From a bacterium MnTg04 (GTDB taxonomy: Bacteria; Pseudomonadota; Gammaproteobacteria; Steroidobacterales; MnTg04), in the NCBI GenBank assembly GCA_008975185.1, contig BFAU01000109.1, positions 1 to 8,978 of the forward strand: a stretch of DNA of 8,978 nt, written 5' to 3'. The notes below the pieces were generated by a model. That model ran no database searches. It saw only the letters and a list, made by a program, of their open reading frames with translations, and had not been told where the DNA came from. Made by a program: the position numbers and the translations under genes. Positions 1 to 6,392 of this stretch are shown one piece after another; position 1 is the first letter of the stretch; each line of letters begins with the position of its first letter.

Positions 1-349
1 CCTGCGCGATTTCCCGGATCGCCCTGGTCACGGCAACATCTTCGGTCAGGTCGAAATAATGTATCCCTTTGTCACGGGCGACCTTGCCAACCGCTTCATT
101 GCAAAAATAGGGCAAACCGGAAACTACTGCAGCCACCGGGTTGTCATCGATGTGCGCGGCCAGTCTGATCGGGTCGGTAGCGTCCAGCTCATGCGCCGTC
201 ACGTTATCCAGTCCGTGCGACTCGGTTACCGATCGGGCGGCGCCGCCATTTATATCAGCGAGTTGAACCTGGTAGTCGCCGGAATCGGCCAGCAAGCCGC
301 TGATCATTGCGCCTATTTTTCCAGCCCCGAGTACGAGTATGCGATGCAT
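1..349 (-). CDS. Saccharopine dehydrogenase-like NAD(P)-binding protein, N-terminal part (runs off left edge)
   Basis: The reverse strand gives 116 residues beginning MHRILVLGAGKIGAMISGLL and staying open to the window edge, so the 3' part of the gene is missing. Residues 4-13 are a Rossmann beta strand plus a GxGxxG dinucleotide loop (Gly8, Gly10, Gly13). An acidic DIN follows near residue 32 at the end of the second strand. The later segments AAVVSGLPYF and GIHYFDLTEDV match the saccharopine dehydrogenase NADP-binding family. Members reduce or oxidise saccharopine or related amino acid adducts in lysine metabolism, but many bacterial relatives have no tested substrate. The ATG is preceded by GGAG with a 7-base gap, a good ribosome binding site. 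The gene diverges from the DAHP synthase gene. The catalytic C-terminal domain is outside the window, so the exact reaction cannot be named. Confidence 0.8.
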   Translation of the reverse strand, partial: MHRILVLGAGKIGAMISGLLADSGDYQVQLADINGGAARSVTESHGLDNVTAHELDATDPIRLAAHIDDNPVAAVVSGLPYFCNEAVGKVARDKGIHYFDLTEDVAVTRAIREIAQ

Positions 350-356
350 CTGCCTG

Positions 357-360
357 CTCC
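357..360 (-). promoter_or_regulatory. Shine-Dalgarno site of the saccharopine dehydrogenase-like gene
   Basis: On the minus strand GGAG lies 7 bases before the ATG that starts at 349. It is the clearest Shine-Dalgarno site in the window and fixes the start of the left-edge gene. The plus-strand genes at 508, 2538 and 3279 have nothing comparable. Confidence 0.6.
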
Positions 361-474
361 AGTTGTGACGACCTGTTTGCCGGGCCGCGGAGTTTGCGAA
401 AACCCGGCTGCGGCGGGCCAACAGGAGCCGCATTGTGCCAATAGAATCTGTGATTTTCCATAGGCTTTTACCTT

Positions 475-501
475 TTGCCCACCCGGCAAAGCGGCTAACA
501 T
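475..501 (+). promoter_or_regulatory. Candidate sigma70 promoter of the DAHP synthase gene, possibly leaderless
   Basis: TTGCCC at 475-480 and TAACAT at 496-501 resemble -35 and -10 boxes, but with a short 15-base spacer. A start point about 7 bases after the -10 box would fall on or next to the A of the ATG at 508. No Shine-Dalgarno sequence is visible before that ATG. An alternative -10-like TAGAAT lies at 442-447 without a clear -35. The rest of the 350-507 spacer, which must also hold the promoter of the divergent gene, shows no other recognisable element. This is a pattern reading only. Confidence 0.3.
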
Positions 502-507
502 GCCCTG

Positions 508-1881
508 ATGAGCAGGAACCCCACGCAATCAGACTGGCATCCGGCGAGCTGGCAGAACCGGACGGCGAGCCAGATGCTGCCCTATCCCGACCAGGACAAG
601 GTGGCAGACGTGTTGTCGCGCCTGGGCCGTCTGCCGCCACTGGTTACTTCGTGGGAGGTCGAGCGCCTGAAATCGGAGTTAGCCGAAGCGCAGCGTGGCG
701 AGCGATTTCTGCTGCAAGGCGGTGACTGCGCGGAGCGATTCGATGAATGCAATTCAGAGCTGATCGCAAAGAAACTGAAAATTCTGATGCAAATGAGCCT
801 GGTCCTGTTGTATGGGCTAAAAAAGCCGCTGGTGCGGGTAGGAAGAATTGCAGGCCAATACGCCAAGCCGCGTTCGACCGACACCGAGACGCGGGATGGG
901 GTTACCTTGCCCACCTTTCGTGGCGATCTGATCAACAAAGCCGGGTTCACGCCGGAAGAGCGGACGCCGGACCCGGAATTGATGCTGGTAGGTTACCAGA
1001 GAGCTTCGCTGACCCTGAATTTCATACGCGCGCTGGTAGACAGCGGATTTGCCGATTTGCATCACCCGGAATACTGGGATATGGATTTTGCCAGCCACTC
1101 GTCGCTGGAACAGGAATACCGGCGTATCGTCAGTTCGATCAGCGATTCGATGGACTTTTTCGAGTCCATTTCAGGCCGTTCCATTCATCAAACCACCCGC
1201 GTTGCCATGTTTACCAGCCACGAAGGCCTGCATCTGCCCTACGAGCAGGCGCAGACCCGGTACATACCGCGCTGGGAGCGCTGGTATAACCTGGCAACCC
1301 ACTTCCCATGGATCGGCGTGCGCACCGGCGATCTGGATGGCGCCCATGTCGAATACTTCAGGGGTATCTCCAACCCGCTGGGGATCAAGGTCGGACCCAG
1401 GATGACCGGCGAGTCGCTGCAGAAGCTACTGGCGGTACTCAATCCGCTGAATGAACCCGGGCGTATTACGCTGATTCACCGATTTGGAGTCGGCCAGATC
1501 GAGAAAAAGCTGCCGTCCTTGATTCGCGCCGTGCAGGCTACCGGTTCGCCGGTGCTGTGGTGTTGCGACCCCATGCACGGCAATACCGAAATTACCGCGG
1601 ACGGCGTCAAGACCAGGCGTTTCGACAACATCCTGGATGAACTGGAAATGTCCTTCGAAATACACGGGAGCACAGACAGCCATCTCGGTGGCGTTCATTT
1701 CGAGATGACCGGCGAGGATGTGACCGAATGTACCGGTGGGGCTCGCGGTCTGACCGATGCGGACCTGGCCAGGTCCTACAAGTCGCAAGTGGATCCGCGG
1801 CTCAATTATGAACAGGCCCTGGAACTGGCCATGCGAATTACCGGCAAAAACTTCAGGTCGGCCGCCAGCCAAGATTCCTGA
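508..1881 (+). CDS. aroG: Class II 3-deoxy-7-phosphoheptulonate (DAHP) synthase
   Basis: The 457-residue product condenses phosphoenolpyruvate with erythrose 4-phosphate to DAHP, the first step of the shikimate route to aromatic amino acids, in the cytoplasm. It belongs to the class II (plant-like) type, about 450-460 residues long. Visible family blocks are SWQ and YPD near the N-terminus (residues 14-28), GGDCAERF (71-78), VGRIAGQYAKPRS (111-123), DPMHGNT (354-360), GGVHFEMTGE (394-403) and DPRLN (429-433). The metal ligands known from the Mycobacterium tuberculosis enzyme (Cys87, His369, Glu411, Asp441) correspond to Cys74, His357, Glu399 and Asp429, at nearly constant offset. The 508 start is preferred over the ATG at 574 because the N-terminal W...SWQ block is family-conserved and would be lost. 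No Shine-Dalgarno is evident. Val428 replaces the Cys next to the metal-binding Asp in the mycobacterial enzyme. The 3' end overlaps the convergent rluE gene by 29 bases. The symbol follows mycobacterial usage. Confidence 0.95.
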   Translation: MSRNPTQSDWHPASWQNRTASQMLPYPDQDKVADVLSRLGRLPPLVTSWEVERLKSELAEAQRGERFLLQGGDCAERFDECNSELIAKKLKILMQMSLVLLYGLKKPLVRVGRIAGQYAKPRSTDTETRDGVTLPTFRGDLINKAGFTPEERTPDPELMLVGYQRASLTLNFIRALVDSGFADLHHPEYWDMDFASHSSLEQEYRRIVSSISDSMDFFESISGRSIHQTTRVAMFTSHEGLHLPYEQAQTRYIPRWERWYNLATHFPWIGVRTGDLDGAHVEYFRGISNPLGIKVGPRMTGESLQKLLAVLNPLNEPGRITLIHRFGVGQIEKKLPSLIRAVQATGSPVLWCCDPMHGNTEITADGVKTRRFDNILDELEMSFEIHGSTDSHLGGVHFEMTGEDVTECTGGARGLTDADLARSYKSQVDPRLNYEQALELAMRITGKNFRSAASQDS

Positions 1882-2437
1882 AATCGCTTGCCATTTGCTC
1901 GCGTGATATTTCGCGCCATTGGCCTGGCATCAACGTCCCAAGCGACCATGGCCCGATGTCCGTCCGGATCAGCCGAAGCGTCGGCAGACCCACGGCAGCC
2001 GTCATTCGCCTTACCTGGCGGTTCAGACCGCGCTCGATCACCATTTCCAGCCAGTGATCCGGCACCGATTTTCGAATGCGGATCGGCGGGTTTCGCGGCC
2101 ACAGTCCGGCTGGTTCGGGTACGGTACGCGCGGCCGCGGCGCGGACCAGCCTGCCCTTGAGGTTGACGCCGGCGCAAAGGCTGGCGAGGGCATCCTGCGA
2201 TGGACTGCCCTCGACCTGGACCAGGTAGGTTTTCGCCAGCTTGTACTTTGGATCGGATATCCTCGCCTGCAAACCACCGTGGTCAGTCAGCGCCAGCAAA
2301 CCCTCGGAGTCAAAATCCAGTCTCCCGGCCGGATAAACGCCTTTTTGATCCACCCAGCGGGCCAGCGTGGGGCGCCCGTCTGCGTCGCTAAACTGGGAAA
2401 GACATCGAAACGGTTTATTGATCAGCAGCAAGCGCAT
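1853..2437 (-). CDS. rluE: 23S rRNA pseudouridine synthase, RluE family (RsuA-type)
   Basis: The 194-residue protein resembles Escherichia coli RluE, which converts U2457 of 23S rRNA to pseudouridine. It starts MRLLLINKPF, the usual first strand of RsuA/RluB/E/F enzymes without an S4 domain. The catalytic block is AGRLDFDSEGLL (37-48), with Asp41 as the expected nucleophile. Further RluE-like segments are YLVQVEG (71-77), LWPRNPPIR (112-120) and RGLNRQVRRMTAAVG (136-150). The frame is open far upstream, to 2674, but that extension lacks family similarity and would run into the divergent regulator gene, so the ATG at 2437 is chosen. Its ribosome binding site is weak (GGTCGGG just upstream). 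The C-terminus extends past the usual WRE ending by about 18 residues, and the last codons are antisense to the end of the DAHP synthase gene. RluE is favoured over RluB/RluF because of the WPRNPPIR block. Confidence 0.9.
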   Translation of the reverse strand: MRLLLINKPFRCLSQFSDADGRPTLARWVDQKGVYPAGRLDFDSEGLLALTDHGGLQARISDPKYKLAKTYLVQVEGSPSQDALASLCAGVNLKGRLVRAAAARTVPEPAGLWPRNPPIRIRKSVPDHWLEMVIERGLNRQVRRMTAAVGLPTLRLIRTDIGPWSLGTLMPGQWREISREQMASDFRNLGWRPT

Positions 2438-2475
2438 TACCCGACCATGCCAGATCAGGTGGCCGGATGAAATAC

Positions 2476-2492
2476 GCGGATTAATCGTCCGC
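2476..2492. repeat. Small inverted repeat in the rluE/regulator divergent spacer
   Basis: GCGGA and TCCGC form perfect 5-base arms around a 7-base centre, between two divergent genes. The place suits an operator, but arms this short occur by chance in GC-rich DNA. The spacer from 2438 to 2537 must hold two promoters; no clear -35/-10 pair could be chosen for rluE. Confidence 0.2.
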
Positions 2493-2537
2493 AATCGACA
2501 GATTATTGGCTGTAGTCCGGCACGCCGCCTGCCTAGC

Positions 2538-3218
2538 ATGTATCTCATGCCAGCGAATCTCAATATCCTGCTGCTAGACCCGGAACCGCTGACCCGCCTC
2601 GCGCTCGCCGAAATGATCCCGCGCCTGGGCAAGATGCAGGTGATCTGCCAGACGCATAGCCTGGCCCACTGCATTCAGCAAACGGAGAAGCTGTGGCCAG
2701 ACATCGTACTGGTCCGGGAAAAGCATCCACTGGTAGACGCTCAGCAACTCGCCAGCGCTTTTTCGGCACGGGGTTTCCGGAACCTGGTTTGCATCTCCGA
2801 AGAAAGCCGGCCGGTATACCTCAAACATCTGATAAACCTCGGGGTAGCGGGTCTGTTGACCGATGAATGTAGCCCCACAGAGCTGAAATCCTCGCTCGAG
2901 TCGGTTGCCAGGGGCCACAGCTACGCCTCGCCCGCGGTCGCCAGGTCGTTGATGCGGGAGTCCGGCCAACCACAAGGTCCGCCGATCGAGAGCCTGTCTC
3001 GGCGCGAGTTCCAGGTGTTGCGCCTGATCTGCGCTGGCCTCAACGCCGGGGAAATCGCAAAAAAACTCGGGCTGAGCCCAAAGACCATCAGCACCTACCG
3101 TTACCGGATCCGGTTGAAACTCAATCTGAAAAATTCCGCGGAACTGATCACCGCGGGCCTGCGCATGAGAGAAAAAGGGCTGCTTTCCGCGGACAGCGCG
3201 ATCCCGGTAAACAGCTAG
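2538..3218 (+). CDS. UvrY/GacA-like LuxR-family regulator with a degenerate receiver domain
   Basis: From the ATG at 2538 the product has 226 residues. Residues 8-125 align without gaps to the receiver of GacA/UvrY-type response regulators. Residues 151-213 are a LuxR-type helix-turn-helix: LSRREFQVLRLI, then GEIAKKLGLSPKTISTYRYR, closely like the GacA/UvrY DNA-binding domain. The receiver is atypical. Only Asp14 of the acidic pair is kept (Pro15 follows). The phospho-acceptor position in PDIVLVREKHP is Arg60, not Asp. The conserved Thr is Ser87, and the conserved Lys is Asp109 (GLLTDECS). Normal phosphorylation is therefore not expected, while DNA binding looks intact. The gene sits at the uvrY position upstream of uvrC, as in enterobacteria. 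No Shine-Dalgarno precedes either 2538 or the ATG at 2547. A TAGCAT box at 2534-2539 would favour 2547 if the mRNA is leaderless, and that start also suits the family's usual N-terminus. Longer upstream starts lie inside rluE and are unlikely. Confidence 0.85.
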   Translation: MYLMPANLNILLLDPEPLTRLALAEMIPRLGKMQVICQTHSLAHCIQQTEKLWPDIVLVREKHPLVDAQQLASAFSARGFRNLVCISEESRPVYLKHLINLGVAGLLTDECSPTELKSSLESVARGHSYASPAVARSLMRESGQPQGPPIESLSRREFQVLRLICAGLNAGEIAKKLGLSPKTISTYRYRIRLKLNLKNSAELITAGLRMREKGLLSADSAIPVNS

Positions 3219-3241
3219 CCCGGCCATTCGCCAGCGAGAGA

Positions 3242-3271
3242 TTGCCGATTCCCACGCACTCGCTTCATACT
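3242..3271 (+). promoter_or_regulatory. Candidate sigma70 promoter of the glycosylase-uvrC-pgsA unit
   Basis: TTGCCG at 3242-3247 and CATACT at 3266-3271 are separated by 18 bases, a plausible sigma70 arrangement. They lie in the 60-base gap after the regulator stop codon. Transcription would start near 3278, at or next to the ATG at 3279, which has no Shine-Dalgarno sequence. Read-through from the regulator gene is also possible because no terminator hairpin is visible in the gap. Confidence 0.35.
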
Positions 3272-3278
3272 AGAGCCC

Positions 3279-3917
3279 ATGAGCGAGCAATTGTTTTCCA
3301 TCGACTGCAGGCGGTGCCCGCGGCTGGCTGGTTTCCTGGACGAGGTAGCAGAGCGTTATCCCGATTACCATGCCCGGCCGGTCGCACCTTTTGGCGACAA
3401 CGGTGCGCGACTGCTGATTGTCGGCCTGGCTCCGGGGATGCATGGTGCAAACGCAACGGGCCGGCCGTTTACCGGCGATTACGCGGGCATATTGTTGTAT
3501 CAAACCTTGTTCGACCTGGGGCTTGCCAGCCAGCCGGATGCAACTGCGGTCGATGATGGCCTCGAACTCTATGGCTGCCGGATCACCAACGCCGTCAAGT
3601 GCCTGCCACCGGAGAACAAACCGACGGGCGGCGAAATCGATACCTGCAACGATTACCTGGCAGCGGAGCTCGAGCGTCTTCCCGATTCATCGGTGGTGCT
3701 CGCGCTTGGAACCATCGCCCACCGCGCGGTTCTCAAGGCCCGAAAATGCAAGTTATCGGCATTCCCTTTTGCGCACGGCGCCGAACATAAACTGGAGAAA
3801 TTTCACCTGGTCGACTCGTACCACTGCAGCCGCTACAACACCCAGACCCGCCGGCTGAACAAGGACATGTTTCTGGCGGTACTCGGGCGGGCGAAAGAGC
3901 TCGCTGGCCTTGCTTGA
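3279..3917 (+). CDS. Uracil-DNA glycosylase, Fe-S type (family 5/UDGb-like)
   Basis: The 212-residue protein probably removes uracil from DNA at deaminated cytosines, starting base excision repair. Motif 1 is GLAPGMHGANATGRPFTGD (49-67), the pattern of family 5 (UDGb), which has Ala-Pro after GL instead of the polar catalytic residue of family 1. Cys10, Cys13, Cys108 and Cys123 (CRRC, then VKCLPP, then DTCN) have the arrangement of the 4Fe-4S cluster ligands of family 4/5 enzymes. The second active-site motif is YHCSRYNT (181-188), with Cys where many members have Pro. PPENKPTGGEI (110-120) is another family block. UvrC follows after 12 bases, so the two repair genes are likely co-transcribed. 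No Shine-Dalgarno precedes the ATG, and a promoter just upstream could give a leaderless mRNA. Family 4 is less likely because of the motif 1 form. Enzymatic specificity (uracil only, or also hypoxanthine and xanthine) cannot be read from sequence. Confidence 0.88.
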   Translation: MSEQLFSIDCRRCPRLAGFLDEVAERYPDYHARPVAPFGDNGARLLIVGLAPGMHGANATGRPFTGDYAGILLYQTLFDLGLASQPDATAVDDGLELYGCRITNAVKCLPPENKPTGGEIDTCNDYLAAELERLPDSSVVLALGTIAHRAVLKARKCKLSAFPFAHGAEHKLEKFHLVDSYHCSRYNTQTRRLNKDMFLAVLGRAKELAGLA

Positions 3918-3929
3918 GTGGACCCGCAT

Positions 3930-5771
3930 ATGGTGACGGCAAATAAATCGGCCAGGCCCGCGTTCGATGCGCAGCCTTTCCTGGCGCGCCTGACCAGTAA
4001 ACCCGGTATATACCGAATGCTGGGGGCCGATGACGAAGTGCTGTACGTCGGTAAAGCCAGGAACCTGAAACGTCGGCTAAGCAGTTATTTCCGGGGCAGG
4101 GCGCAATCGGCCAAGACCTACCGGATGCTTGGCGAGGTTCGCGATGTCGATGTAACCGTGACGGTGACCGAAACAGAGGCTTTGCTGCTCGAATACAACC
4201 TGATCAAGAAATATCAGCCGCGGTTCAATGTGTTGCTGAGGGACGACAAGAGTTTTCCCTATATATACGCCAGTACCGATCATGCGTTTCCACGGCTGAG
4301 TTTTTATCGAGGAGCCCGCAAGGGGGCAGGAAAATACTTCGGGCCTTACCCGAGTACCCACGCCGTCAGGGAGACACTGAGCTATCTGCAGAAATTGTTT
4401 TTGATCCGGCCATGCGACAACAGTTATTTTTCGAACCGCAGCCGGCCCTGCCTGCAATACCAGATCAAGAGGTGCTCGGCGCCCTGTGTCGGGTTGATCG
4501 GGAAGGAAGAATACGGCAGCGATGTTGCCGATGCGCTGCTCTTTCTCGAAGGCAAAAGCAACCTGGTCATCGATGGGCTTGTCGAGCGCATGGATGTTTC
4601 GGCAGAAGCCCGGGACTATGAAAAAGCAGCGCATTACAGGGACCAGATAGCCGCCCTGAAGAAAGTCCAGGAACGGCAGTTTGTCTACGGAAGGACCGGG
4701 AATTTTGATGCAGTCAGCCTGGTTAGCGCAAAAAACACTTTTTGTGTCAGCGTCATGTTCGTGCGCTCGGGGCGCAGCCTCGGCAGCAAGTCGTACTTCC
4801 CGAAAACTGCACCGGGCTCGACCGTCAATGAAGTGATGTCGGCGTTCCTCGCCCAATATTACCTCGCGCGTGAGGCGCCGGATGAGGTGCTGATTTCCAG
4901 CCGCGTGGAGGATGCGGATTTGCTCGAGGAAACGCTGGGCAAAAGAGCCGGCAGAAAAGTTTCCATCCGTCATCGAGTCCGCGGTCAACGTGCACGCTGG
5001 CTGGAGATGACCAGGACCAACGCCGAGCATGCGCTCGGCCAAAGACTGTCTGGAAACGCCACGATGATGGCGCAACTGGAGGCCGTAAAGCAGCAACTGG
5101 ACCTCGCCGAAGTTCCGCAACGGCTTGAATGTTTCGATATCAGCCACACCCAGGGCGAGGCTACGGTCGCTTCATGCGTGGTGTTCAACCACGAAGGCGC
5201 GGCGAAATCCGAGTATCGCCGTTTCAATATCAAGGGCGTTACGCGCGGCGACGATTATTCCGCGATGCGCCAGGCGATGACGCGGCGCTATCTGCGGGTC
5301 AAAAAAGGTGAAGCCCCGGTGCCGGATATGGTCATTATCGATGGTGGCAAAGGGCAGCTTGCCGAGGCACAGAAAGTGATGCAGGAGCTACAATTGACGG
5401 ACATTCCTTTGTTGGCTGTCGCCAAGGGGGCGGGGCGGCGCGCCGGAAAAGAAAAGCTGTTCTTGTCGGGTCACAAGCAGCCATTTATACTCCCAGCCAG
5501 TTCCCCGGCACTGCATCTGATTCAGCAGATTCGTGACGAAGCCCACCGTTTTGCCATCGGCGGACACCGCCGGCAGCGCGCCAGGTCGAGGCGGGTGTCG
5601 GTGCTGGAGGCGATCCGCGGTCTCGGCCCGAAAAGACGACGCGAACTGTTGCGCCAGTTCGGTGGCCTGCAAGGCGTAAAAGAGGCTCGGATCGGAGATT
5701 TGGCCAGGGTAAAAGGGATCAGCCGAAACCTGGCTGAAAAAATTCATTCGGTATTCCACCCGGATCAGTAG
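3930..5771 (+). CDS. uvrC: Excinuclease ABC subunit C (UvrC)
   Basis: UvrC makes both incisions around a lesion in nucleotide excision repair, acting with UvrB after UvrA loading. The 613-residue chain has the normal family length and all domains. The GIY-YIG nuclease (about 24-105) contains PGIYRM and LYVGKARNLKRRL, for the 3' cut. Four cysteines (162, 174, 182, 186) have the 12-8-4 spacing of the Fe-S cluster ligands in Escherichia coli UvrC. The UvrB-binding UVR segment lies near 207-245. The RNase H-like nuclease for the 5' cut carries Asp403 (CFDISHTQGE), Asp471 (IIDGGKGQL) and His539 (RDEAHRFAI). Two helix-hairpin-helix motifs fill about 557-610. The ATG at 3930 is chosen because GAGTGGA lies upstream at good spacing. 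A GTG at 3918, directly after the glycosylase stop, would add four residues but has no binding site. pgsA follows 21 bases downstream. Confidence 0.98.
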   Translation: MVTANKSARPAFDAQPFLARLTSKPGIYRMLGADDEVLYVGKARNLKRRLSSYFRGRAQSAKTYRMLGEVRDVDVTVTVTETEALLLEYNLIKKYQPRFNVLLRDDKSFPYIYASTDHAFPRLSFYRGARKGAGKYFGPYPSTHAVRETLSYLQKLFLIRPCDNSYFSNRSRPCLQYQIKRCSAPCVGLIGKEEYGSDVADALLFLEGKSNLVIDGLVERMDVSAEARDYEKAAHYRDQIAALKKVQERQFVYGRTGNFDAVSLVSAKNTFCVSVMFVRSGRSLGSKSYFPKTAPGSTVNEVMSAFLAQYYLAREAPDEVLISSRVEDADLLEETLGKRAGRKVSIRHRVRGQRARWLEMTRTNAEHALGQRLSGNATMMAQLEAVKQQLDLAEVPQRLECFDISHTQGEATVASCVVFNHEGAAKSEYRRFNIKGVTRGDDYSAMRQAMTRRYLRVKKGEAPVPDMVIIDGGKGQLAEAQKVMQELQLTDIPLLAVAKGAGRRAGKEKLFLSGHKQPFILPASSPALHLIQQIRDEAHRFAIGGHRRQRARSRRVSVLEAIRGLGPKRRRELLRQFGGLQGVKEARIGDLARVKGISRNLAEKIHSVFHPDQ

Positions 5772-5792
5772 GCACAAAGGCATACAGACGAC

Positions 5793-6350
5793 ATGGTTTG
5801 GCACTTGCCCAACATTATGACCTTCTCCAGGCTCGCAATGCTGCCGGTGTTTGTGGTCGCATTTTACTTGCCGTTTGACTGGGCCAGACCGGTGGCTTGT
5901 TTTATTTTTGCAACCGCGGCGCTTACGGACTGGGCCGACGGATTTTTTGCCCGAAGAATGGGCCTGGACTCACGCTTTGGTGCGTTTATCGATCCCGTCG
6001 CCGATAAGCTGATTGTGGCAACCGCGCTGGTATTGATCGTGCAGACAGACGCCCGCTGGTTCGTCGCCCTGGCCGCCGCCGTGATCATCGGTCGTGAGCT
6101 GACGATTTCCGCGCTGCGTGAATGGCTGTCTGAAACCGGGATGCGGGCCAAGGTTAAGGTCTCACGGCTGGGCAAGACCAAGACGGCTTTCCAGATGACC
6201 GGGTTGAGTTTCCTGATCTACAGGCAAGACCTCTGGAGCCTCCCCATCTACGATATTGGCCTGTTATTGATCGTAATCGCAGCTGGCCTGACGCTTTGGT
6301 CCATGTTCGACTACTGGCGCGCCGCATGGCCGCTGCTGACCAGTGAGTGA
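5793..6350 (+). CDS. pgsA: CDP-diacylglycerol--glycerol-3-phosphate 3-phosphatidyltransferase (PgsA)
   Basis: This 185-residue membrane enzyme joins CDP-diacylglycerol and glycerol 3-phosphate to phosphatidylglycerol phosphate, the committed step to phosphatidylglycerol and cardiolipin in the inner membrane. The CDP-alcohol phosphotransferase signature DG-x2-AR-x8-G-x3-D-x3-D is complete: Asp46, Asp49-Gly50, Ala53-Arg54, Gly63, Asp67 and Asp71. Hydrophobic segments near 8-27, 33-45, 74-102, 131-143 and 153-172 fit the family's membrane helices. The N-terminus (LPNIMTFSRL) and the segments IIGRELTISALREW and LTLWSMFDYW match close PgsA relatives. AAAGG lies 12 bases before the ATG. The gene follows uvrC by 21 bases and is probably co-transcribed with it, as in other gammaproteobacteria. 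The uvrC-pgsA link is conserved although the functions differ. Confidence 0.97.
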   Translation: MVWHLPNIMTFSRLAMLPVFVVAFYLPFDWARPVACFIFATAALTDWADGFFARRMGLDSRFGAFIDPVADKLIVATALVLIVQTDARWFVALAAAVIIGRELTISALREWLSETGMRAKVKVSRLGKTKTAFQMTGLSFLIYRQDLWSLPIYDIGLLLIVIAAGLTLWSMFDYWRAAWPLLTSE

Positions 6351-6357
6351 GCCCTGC

Positions 6358-6385
6358 TTGACAGTCCACGGGCAGCGGCTAAAAT
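6358..6385 (+). promoter_or_regulatory. Strong sigma70 promoter of tRNA-Gly
   Basis: A perfect -35 TTGACA (6358-6363), a 16-base spacer and TAAAAT (6380-6385) form the best promoter match in the window. Transcription should start near 6391-6393, about 23 bases before the mature tRNA. The AGCACG stretch after the -10 box is fairly GC-rich, as in stable-RNA promoters under growth-rate control; that control is an inference. The promoter begins only 7 bases after the pgsA stop codon, so the tRNA is not dependent on the uvrC-pgsA transcript. Confidence 0.85.
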
Positions 6386-6392
6386 AGCACGC

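Noticed and set aside
59..463. Plus-strand frame of 134 codons near the left edge
   Set aside because: The minus strand carries a Rossmann-fold protein with a good ribosome binding site across most of it, so the plus frame is a shadow.
2367..2537. Upstream in-frame extension of the regulator
   Set aside because: It starts inside rluE, adds 57 residues without receiver similarity, and makes the protein much longer than GacA/UvrY.
2438..2674. Upstream in-frame extension of rluE
   Set aside because: The extra 79 residues are low in family similarity and would run over the divergent regulator's start; the family fold begins at MRLLLINKP.
2574..3227. Antisense frame of 217 codons opposite the regulator gene
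   Set aside because: The plus strand encodes a clear receiver plus LuxR-type domain there; the minus frame shows no family features.
3220..3234. Sequence similar to the tRNA terminator arm (CCCGGCCATT) after the regulator stop
   Set aside because: It has no matching second arm or T run, so the resemblance to 6504-6513 is taken as chance rather than a dispersed repeat.
4077..5147. Long antisense reading frame (356 codons) on the minus strand inside uvrC
   Set aside because: It lies wholly opposite uvrC, whose domains and catalytic residues are complete. The antisense protein has no recognisable motif and follows from codon bias in GC-rich DNA.
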